NCBI GenBank assembly: GCA_949357655.1
Contig: CASHTG010000011.1
Coordinates: forward strand, 434,001-498,000
Source: Parascedosporium putredinis
Lineage: Eukaryota > Ascomycota > Sordariomycetes > Microascales > Microascaceae
Direction of reading: 5' to 3'
Length of the DNA: 64,000 nucleotides
Of this stretch, positions 56,101 to 64,000 are shown one piece after another. The notes beneath the pieces were generated by a model. That model did not search any database. It had not been told where the DNA came from and saw nothing but the letters and a program-made list of their open reading frames with translations. Each line of letters starts with the position of its first letter. The stretch's first letter is position 1. A program made the position numbers and the translations under genes.

Positions 56101-57984
56101 CAAGACGGGCTACGTCCAGCAGCAGGACCTGCACCTGCATACCTCGACCGTCCGCGAGGCCCTCAACTTCAGCGCCCTGCTCCGCCAGCCCACGCACTAC
56201 TCCCGCGCCGAGAAGCTCGCGTACGTCGACACCGTCATCGCCCTGCTCGACATGGAAGAGTACTCGGACGCCATCATCGGCGTGCCCGGCGAAGGGCTCA
56301 ACGTCGAGCAGCGCAAGCGTTTGACTATTGGCGTCGAGCTCGCTGCCCGGCCCCAGCTCCTGCTCTTCCTCGACGAGCCCACATCGGGTCTGGACAGCCA
56401 GACGTCGTGGTCCATCTGCAACCTCATGGAGAAGTTGACCCGCAGCGGCCAGGCTATCCTGTGCACTATCCACCAGCCCTCTGCCATGCTCTTCCAGCGT
56501 TTCGATCGACTTCTTCTCCTAGCCAAGGGTGGAAAGACTGTCTACTTTGGCGAGATTGGCAAGGGTGCTAATGTCATGACCGACTACTTTGTCCGCAATG
56601 GAGGACCCGCCTGCCCGCCCGGTGCCAACCCCGCCGAATACATGCTTGAAGTCATCGGCGCTGCTCCGGGCGCGCACACCGATATCGACTGGCCCGCGGT
56701 TTGGAGGGCTAGCCCCGAGTACCGCAGTGTCCAGGACGAGCTCGCTCAACTAAAGAGTGGCCAAGGCGCACCCGTAGAACAGCCCAGCTCCAAGGACCCC
56801 TCCGCCTACAACCAGTTTGCCGCACCTTTTATGACACAACTTTCCCAAGTCACCAGGCGAGTCTTCCAGCAGTACTGGCGAAGCCCGACCTACATCTACT
56901 CCAAGTGTCTTTTGTCTTTTGGCAGCGTAAGTCGTCCTCCTTTAAAGATAGCCATACTCTGATTCACCCCGATTCCCCTCCGCTTCTTGATATCGAGAAT
57001 TGCGTGCTAACCATTTGTCCAGGCCCTCTTCATCGGGTTATCCTTCATCAACGCCGAAAACACCCAGCGCGGCCTCCAGAACCAAATGTTCGGCGTCTTC
57101 ATCTTCCTCATCACCTTTGGCCAGATCGTCCAGCAAATCATGCCCCTCTTCGTGTCCCAGCGCACCCTCTACGAGGCGCGCGAGCGGCCCTCCAACTCGT
57201 ACTCGTGGCAGTCCTTCATCTTCGCCAACGTCATCGTCGAGATTGCCTGGAACTCCCTCATGTCCGTCTTCTGCTTCGTGTGCTGGTACTTCCCCATCGG
57301 CTTGTACCGCAACGCCTACCCTACTGATGCCACCGACTCCCGTGGCATCACCATGTTCCTCCACGTGTGGGCCTTTTTCGTCTTTTCCAGCACCTTTGCC
57401 GATATGGCTATTGCCGCCATCACGAGCGTTGAAATTGCCGGTGCGGTTGTGAATCTGTTCGTCATCATGATGTTTACGTTCTGCGGGTAAGTAACTTTTC
57501 GTCTCTTCGTGATCACCCCTCTTCACTCATCAAAGTCTAACGATGTCATTTTTTCCTCCAGTGTCCTAGCCGGTCCCCAAGATCTCCCTGGCTTCTGGAT
57601 CTTCATGTACCGCGTCAACCCCTTGACTTACGTGATCGAAGGCTTCCTCGGCACGTCCCTCGCCAACGCGCCCGTCCACTGCGCCGACAACGAGTTCCTC
57701 TACTTCTCCTCCCCGAGGGCATGACGTGCGGCGAGTACCTCGAGCCATACATGTCCGCAGCCGGCGGCTATCTCGTCAACCCGGGCGCGTCCAACGGCTC
57801 CGAGTGCCAGTTCTGCCAGATGGACAACACCAACACTTTCCTCGCCGGCATCAACATTAGCTTCTCTCACCGCTGGAGGGACTTTGGCTTCATGTTTGCC
57901 TACTGCGCCTTCAACATTGCCGCGGCAGTCACGTTGTACTGGTTGGTCCGCGTGCCTAAGAAGAAGGGCAAGGGCTTGAAATAA
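53160..57984 (+). CDS. PDR-type full-size ABC transporter
   Basis: The product has the (NBD-TMD)x2 order of fungal pleiotropic drug resistance pumps, about 1480 residues. NBD1 shows the degenerate Walker A GPPGSGCSTFLK, signature VSGGERKRVTIAEA, and Walker B region CWDNSTRGLDSANALEF. NBD2 has canonical GVSGAGKTTLLDVLA, LNVEQRKRLTIGVELAARP and LLLFLDEPTSGLDSQTSW. Six-helix membrane domains follow each. Introns are at 54280-54392, 55919-55981, 56927-57022 and 57487-57561. Seven single-base losses break the frame, near 53503, 54138, 54612, 54747, 55314, 55659 and 57714, each restored by lengthening a run. No catalytic residue is lost after repair. It sits next to a Zn2Cys6 regulator and a UDP-glycosyltransferase, pointing to drug or toxin export. 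Confidence 0.92.
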
Positions 57985-58290
57985 GCGAGATTGTCAGAAA
58001 AAACTCCCGTAAATAACTTTCTTTTCGCATGCATGTAGCACCGCAGCGCGCATCCGCTTCCTAGCACATTTCTTTTTGTCATGGGATAGACTCTTCCTGT
58101 TTATAGACTTTTTAGACTCTATGTTCATACACTAATGCAATTGATCCCATCTAATTTGTAAGAATCAAGAACTCGATCTGATCCGCCGTATGATGAGTAG
58201 CAGGCTCAAAAACACTATAGTTGCTACTTAAACAAAGAGACCGCCCCTTTGAGGCGCCTGGAGAAAGATAACTAACCTCTCCTATTTCTA
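57985..58290. other. short intergenic between convergent genes
   Basis: 306 nt of AT-rich 3' flanks of the ABC transporter and glycosyltransferase genes. No coding signal is seen. Confidence 0.5.
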
Positions 58291-60047
58291 TCAAACATGA
58301 TTATCAGATGGTGCGACTACCTCATCTTGGTAGCCCGTCTTCGCGAGGTCCAATACCATCTGCGCGGCGGTATCTCTCCCCGATGCCGCTCTGGTCTTTC
58401 TCCTAACAATCTCGCCTTTTGCCTCCTATCAACCGCTTCCTCCTGGTCACTAACGACCCTTAGGAAGGCCTCAGTGAGACCGTCCTCAGTCCACTCAGGC
58501 GCAGTCTTTTACATCCCCAAACCCCAATACCGTAGTACTCTGAGTAGATGGCGAAGTCGTATAGATCGACCCACAGCGGAAGGATGATGTGCGGGATTCC
58601 AGCACTAGTCTCTAGTCAGTCCTCTTCACGTCTTCACTGATCATCATTCTTCTGGTGGAACTTACCTCATTGCCTCGTGGTAGCAGTTTGATCCGCCGTG
58701 GTGAACGAGCGCCATAATATCGCCCGTCTCTAGTAGCGCGGCAGGGTCTACCGCCAACCAGTCTATGAGCTTGACCCGCCCCGTATCGATAAACGACTGA
58801 AGAGGACTCTTGAAATCATCGCCATACGTGTGAAGCTTCTTGAACTTCCAAATCACCTGAATGTCCACCTGCGACAAGACGTTGGCAATCGCGTTTGCCA
58901 TTGCCTTTGCCCTACCCTCGTCGTAAACGAAGACACTCCCCAGATTGATCAAAACCGTAGGTTTCTGCTTGACCCACGCCGTTAACTCGGGATCTTGCTG
59001 CTCGGCCGGGGCCAGGGAAAGAATCATGGGCCCAACGGGGTGGACATTTGGGGGATGTAGTCGAGAGGCACGGCAGCCTCCAGTACTGCTTGGCATATCC
59101 ACGGCCTATCGATGCGATGTGAGTGGATAAAGTCCAGAGGGTTTTTGATGCCGTTCTTGCGCAAAAAGGCCCTCGAAGCAGCGCCGCCGGGCACCGTGAG
59201 AACGTTGTACGCCAGACGAGCGTGGGCGAAGATGTTGGCGGGGATCTGACTCCACTTGAGAGGGTAGTCAAATCCAGAGGCGATTCTAGGCACAGTTAGT
59301 TTCGTGTTACACCGTGACTCTTTAGCAGGGAGGCAACAGGGCAGGAAAAGTTGCGCGGGGCGACTGGTCGGCTTACGATGGATATTTCCAGAACATCTTG
59401 CCCCATTTCTGTTCCATGATGAATACCTCGAGTGTGTTGGGTGACACAACGGCGTACATGCGGTTCAGGTCCTGCACCGCCTCCATGGCGGGGCGGAACA
59501 TGGGATCGAGCACAACGAGAGAAGGGTCAATCTCGTCAATGAGTTCCGCGCAACGCTTGTAGATGGCTAGGTGATCCTCATCCGTCCAGGGCGAGAAAAT
59601 CCAGCGGAAATTACCGCTAAAGTGCTTGTTGCCCGCGAGACCCGGCGGGGTGATCATGTTGTCGAGGGTCATGATGTCGCGGGCATTCAGGGCGTCCAGG
59701 TAGTCGATGCTCGGCAGAAGGTGGAAGGCCACGGGATGCGAGGCGGGATCGCGCGCGCGGGCCACGGTATTGATGCGGGCTACGCGGTCCTGCATCTTGT
59801 CAAAGGTGCCGAAGTGGATGGCGACGGTGGGGTCCTTTTCCATCATGGCGTGGGCCGTGGCGAGGTGCACGTTGGAGTATCCATGGTTGCTGTTGACGAG
59901 GAAGAGCACGGTGTTGTTTTTGCCGGGGACGTGGGGTGCAAAGAGGGTCTTGTCCGGAGCCAGCGCCAGGTAGGCGATAGCAGCGGAGATCGCAACCCCG
60001 ACGGCCGCCACGGTGATTACAGGCGTGGACATGCCGGCGGTGCGCAT
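58291..60047 (-). CDS. UDP-glycosyltransferase (GT1 type)
   Basis: The N-terminus MRTAGMSTPVITVAAVGVAI contains a hydrophobic anchor, followed by VLFLVNSNHGYSNVHLATAH, typical of the acceptor domain with a catalytic His. The donor domain carries KPTVLINLGSVF, VIWKFKKLHTYGDDF and the UDP-sugar signature ALVHHGGSNCYHEAMRSAGI, then PHIILPLWVDLYDFA. Introns are at 59286-59376 and 58605-58665. Three single-base losses occur: C near 59042, A near 58519 and A near 58417. The repaired C-terminus ends VAPSDNHV at 58291. Enzymes of this kind transfer glucose or glucuronate to small lipophilic molecules, often detoxifying them. The acceptor is unknown. It converges on the ABC transporter. Confidence 0.83.
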
Positions 60048-61597
60048 CCTCTCTAGGGTTGACGCCGGTGCGGGAAGCTAATTAGCCCGGAATCTTGCTG
60101 AATGGACCCGAACAACCTGCAGGAGTCGCGCCTAGGAGTCCTCTAAAGCGGGCTTGAAGCGTAGGGCGAGAAAAAAAGAGGCGACGAGTGATCAAGAGGT
60201 GCGAGATGAAAAAGGGAAGAAGATTTGGCCCAGTGGCAGCGGCGGTGGTAATTGAAACCCTGCCAGACCATCCCATTCCTGCGTGAGCAGAGATATCTCC
60301 CGCGCTCCCGCTGACGAGAGGAGCGAAAATGCAGGGCCACTGCGCATGGTGGGTGGGATTTGCCCGTCGAACCCACCGGAGCAGGGGGCTGCGAAAGAAG
60401 GTGGTTGGATGGTGGTGCGAGCAGCTGTTCCGGCAGGATTTTCTTGGCGTTGTTCGCGCTGCGCCTGAGTTATCAATCAGCGCGGAATGGGGCCGATGGT
60501 CGGAGGCACTCCCATCCCAGGGAAGTGAGCCATGGATGCCTCAGCATCAAATCGCCTTGCCTAGTGTCATGATTCTTAAAGTGAGGCCGGAATGATTGCG
60601 AGAAAGAGCATTTTCCATCCATTTTGCGGGCCTATAATTCACGTCGCCGGCTAAGAGGAGTGGGGAGTGTCTGTTGACCTAGTATTTGAAGCTGTGGCTC
60701 GACATCTATTCCTCCATACCACCATGACTAGGGGTTTGTGGCTGTGATACGACAGGGAATTCGTTGATTTTGGTCCAACTGAAGAGCGAAGAGGGGCGAC
60801 GGATTAACCACGAAGGACCCATTCAGAATCCGTCCGCCCACGATTGATCAACGGACACAGACAGCGCTGAGGCCCACTCTCAACCCGAACAACCCTAATT
60901 CACCAGCGATGCAGCCCATTCAATCGTCAAATGCCGCGTACTAGCGCGCCCCAGTTTGATGTCACTCGTTGCTCAGCGTGAGACGCGCGGGAGGATCGCT
61001 CAGTGATCAGCTCACAGCTTGTTAACGCATGAATGCCCGCGTAAGTCGTGCAGCGAGGTCTGTATTCGATTTAATCAGCGAATCATCCAGCAAGGAACCG
61101 CCGGCCTAAACATTTCCAACACTGTCGTGGCAGGCAAGCTCGCCCCACCATCGAGAACGAACCCATCACAGCCACGCAGAATATGCCCAACTGCCCATCA
61201 CGCAAATCCAAAGGCGCTCAATTTAAAGTGAAACAAAAGGGAAAGAAAATCAAAGGAGGCAGTTTCCTTTTGATTACATGTATTAGTATGTTATGATAAG
61301 AATACAGCCATTCCTTGCCTGTTGCACGCCTTTTGATTCTTTAGGTTAGCGTCGACCCTATCATCACCAAAGTGACGTCAAGATAACCCGGTGGAACCAC
61401 GAGCTCCATTGGCAGCGCACGCCAATGTGACGTCAAAATATCGAACCAGCTCAGCCAGTTTCGACGCTCCCCAAACGAAAACCTCGTGCTTGCTTGCTTT
61501 CGCTTTAAATGAAACCCAATCCCCAAAAATAGCTGACGCTTCAGCTTCCTGCAGCAGATCCTTCTCTGCAACGATACAAAGTCAAGCCATCTCAAAT
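60048..61597. other. intergenic, 1.55 kb, divergent promoters
   Basis: It separates the glycosyltransferase from the DUF3292 gene. A TACATGTA octamer lies at 61275-61282, and two CGTCA-containing TGACGTCA motifs are at 61372-61379 and 61429-61436 (CREB/ATF-type sites). No gene is supported. Confidence 0.45.
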
Positions 61598-64000
61598 ATG
61601 GATCACGACCAAGAATCCTTCAGCCTTCCTCCGGCGTATTCGGAGCAACCTCCCGCTGCCGCGCCGGTCTCTACAACCGGCACCCAGCGAGTGATTCCGT
61701 TGGTACCGCCTAGGACTTCGCCGCCGCCGCAAGAGGCCGAGCTACGTCAAAGGGTTCCGCCGCCGCAGGTTCCTGCTGTGCAGGCCCCTCACGTAGACTC
61801 GGAGCCCGAAGTCATCGAGGCTCACGAGTACGAAAACCCAACGGCTAGCCACCAACTTGCCGATGAAACCAAGAATAAGCCTATCGAAGAAAAGGGCTTC
61901 GCGGAACTTCGCCATGGAGAACCCGAAATCAAGGATATGGGGTGGAATGAGAGTCCCGACCTGGTTCCAAACCCTCTTGTTGGCGGGTTGACAAACGAGC
62001 AGGTTTGGCTCCTTGTCCGTCGATTTAACAAGGTAAGCATCAGATACAAAAGCCACGCATGACGCCGGGGCATAAAAGTACTTGACTTGAGAAAGAATAT
62101 CTAGCTAACACGGAATTTGGCGTTGTAGCAAATATTCCACGTTCAATCGCTTCCAGAGGCTCCTATCGGCGAGTTGGATTTCACAACCGCGAGCGAGGAA
62201 GAGTTTTCTCCCGATAAGCTGCGCGCCCACCTCGAGCGCTTCTACATGAGCGTTGTCGTCGTCCTTTTCGCCTTTTGGAAACACATCGTCCGTCTACGAT
62301 CCTGGCGCGAGACCAGACGCACCGTGTCCTTCCTATCCGTCTACACCGTAGCCTGGCTCCTCGACCTCGTCGTGCCCACCCTCGTCGGCTTCCTCATCAT
62401 CCTCGTCGCTTCCCCGCCGCCCGTTCCTTCTGCTTCCCTTCCGCCCCTCCCTCCGTCATCGATAGCAAGACGGGCGGGCTCAAGAAACCCGAAGCCGGTG
62501 TGCTCGGCTCCGGCGACTCCGTCACCGGCGCGCCCGAGAAGCACCGCGGCGAAGCTGTGGAGCAGGAGGCGCACAACTTCGTGTCCAGCATTTCCACGCT
62601 CGTGGTCAGCACCGCGGCGGGTAAGCACCCCCAAGGGGACCCTCCCAAGGAAGGTGACAAGGAGACGGAGGCGCCGGACCCGACTAAGGCGGCGGCTAAT
62701 CTCGTCGATGCGAAAATGTCCGCCGCGGGCGGCAAACCCAACGCGCACCACGACAAGACGAAGCAGCCGGTGTCGGAAGCGGTATGGGTCAAGGCGAGGC
62801 CCGTGATGCACGGCTTGTCGGACTTGGTGGATAACTTTGAAAGGATGGGGAACGCTTTGAGCCCCACGGCTCCGTTCCCTCAACACAAGCCTCGTCTCAT
62901 CTTGGCGTCGTGTCTCGCGCCTGTGTTTTTGCTCTCTCTCTTGACCACCTCGTACATGGCTATGAAGACCACTGGGTTCCTCACCGGATTCCTATTCTTC
63001 GGCGACCCCGTCTTGCAGCGTGGCCTAGTCTACGTGAACAGGTACGTTTTCCTCGGATATCATGTGGAGGGAATACCAAATGCTAACCATCCCTTACTAG
63101 GACATATCCCCGCTGGAAGAAGTATGTTGAGCTGCAGAATACGCTGCTCAAAGGTGTACCCACCAACGCCCAGCTCACCATCACCCTCCTACGTATTGGT
63201 GAGCGTAATAAAGCTCCCTCCCGCCTCCGCCAAGCTCCAACGAACCCCCATCGCTCGAACCCCAGGCATCCCCCGAAGATCTGGACCATTTAGGTATGTC
63301 TTGCGATTAATACCGTCTTCACTTGTCTTTCCTTCCTCCTCCCCACGGAGACTAATACAAAACCACCCAAGGCGCAGATGAAGCGGAAATCCAGGAAGCA
63401 CTCCGCCCGGACCCGGCCCGCCTCTCCGCGGATAAACCCCTCGCGAAGCCGGCCCCGAGGCCGACGGACCCGCGAACAAGGAAAGTAAGGGCCACAAGAT
63501 CATGCGCTTCTTTAAGGGAACGACCAAGGGAGGTATCAGCACCACCGAGGCGGCGGACAAGGTCAAGGCCAAGGTGGGCGCGAAGCATGCTAAGCAGCGC
63601 CTCGGCGTCATCCGCAGGGAGTCCAACCCCGATACCGGTCCCGTGCAGTTCCCCGCGCGGTGGGACGGTAAGAAGGGTCACGCCTACATCACGACGACGG
63701 CGACGACGCCCGCGTTGAGCTGGACGGCCGAGAATACCGATATGAACCCTGCCTGGACCATTGCCGTGGAGGATATTGTGGTAAGTGGCATCTATCCACC
63801 CCGACCTCCTCACTGTTTTTGGTGAATCTGGTGCTGACTATGACGTTGGATAGGATGTACGTAAGATGGGCGGCCTTGGGTGGAAGTCCAAGATTCTTGT
63901 AGGGTGGGCGACGGACCATGAGGTTGCGGATGGCCTCTACGTTACTGATGTACTCGGTCACGAATACCACCTCACGGCGATTCTCACAAGGGACGAGCTG
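61598..64000 (+). CDS. DUF3292 membrane protein, 5' part
   Basis: The gene runs off the end of the window. The Pro-rich N-terminus MDHDQESFSLPPAYSEQPPA is followed by the domain core NEQVWLLVRRFNK, QIFHVQSLPEAPIGELDF, EEEFSPDKLRAHLERFYM and RLRSWRETRR, with a helix pair VYTVAWLLDLVVPTLVGFLI. A second membrane segment LASCLAPVFLLSLLTTSY leads to RTYPRWKKYVELQNTLLKGV and NAQLTITLLRIGERN. The C-terminal half (KGHKIMRFFKGTTKGGISTT, GPVQFPARWDGKKGHAYIT) is a soluble domain. Introns: 62033-62128, 63042-63100, 63294-63371 and 63781-63853. Three single-base losses are near 62446, 63221 and 63453. The function of the family is unknown. Confidence 0.78.

Noticed and set aside
55505..56473. 322-residue minus-strand open frame
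   Set aside because: It lies wholly opposite the second nucleotide-binding domain of the ABC transporter, whose motifs are unmistakable. High GC third positions create such shadow frames.
53160..57984. Programmed ribosomal frameshifting in the ABC transporter
   Set aside because: Seven breaks in one gene, in different run contexts and shared by unrelated neighbours, are not compatible with programmed sites.
1..64000. Reading the many frameshifts as a mass of pseudogenes
   Set aside because: Breaks are always single bases at homopolymers, premature stops from substitutions are not seen, and catalytic motifs remain intact on both sides.
1..64000. Repeat-induced point mutation
   Set aside because: No AT-rich stretches with dense C-to-T changes or TA-rich relics were seen; the damage is indels, not transitions.
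1..64000. Transposable elements or integrated viral sequences
   Set aside because: I saw no transposase, reverse transcriptase, integrase or long terminal or inverted repeats.

Overview
The window looks like nuclear DNA of a filamentous ascomycete, most likely a sordariomycete-type mould. Genes carry several short GT-AG introns (about 50-120 nt) with CTAAC or CTGAC branch points. The gene families are typical of moulds: PDR-type ABC transporter, DHA1 MFS pump, Zn2Cys6 regulator, RTA1-like and rhodopsin-domain membrane proteins, copper nitrite reductase, chloroperoxidase-like enzyme, DUF3292 protein and small secreted cysteine-rich proteins. I see no transposon, rRNA or CRISPR. These calls come from reading translations and splice sites by eye, without database searches.

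Layout. 1-11 kb: the 3' end of a heme-thiolate peroxidase gene, tRNA-Ala(AGC), a four-repeat annexin, a GT8 glycosyltransferase, a short-chain dehydrogenase and a five-exon rhodopsin-domain protein. 11-23 kb: gene-poor, with two small secreted proteins (16.2 and 20.4 kb), one small unknown gene and one small acidic protein. 23-31 kb: copper nitrite reductase, RTA1-like protein, F-box protein and a multi-pass membrane protein. 31-39.5 kb: a secreted cysteine-rich protein, a T5orf172-domain protein and a cysteine-dioxygenase-like cupin. 39.8-40.5 kb: an odd cluster of tRNA-like sequences followed by a polypurine repeat. 43.8-60 kb: an MFS pump, a Zn2Cys6 factor, a PDR ABC transporter and a UDP-glycosyltransferase stand next to each other, suggesting a xenobiotic-detoxification neighbourhood. 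The last 2.4 kb hold a DUF3292 gene that runs off the window.

The most striking general property is that most conserved genes are interrupted by single-base frameshifts, about 45 by my count. Nearly all are repaired by lengthening a C, G, A or T run by one base. This points to homopolymer under-calling in the assembly rather than mass pseudogenisation, so most broken genes are annotated here as probable functional loci with the breaks noted. The most original biological candidates are the tRNA-like elements whose anticodon arm is replaced by a U-rich insert carrying three AGCGTY repeats, a 24-nt microexon carrying the first half of a zinc cluster, and a shared 8-nt repeat near the regulator and pump genes.
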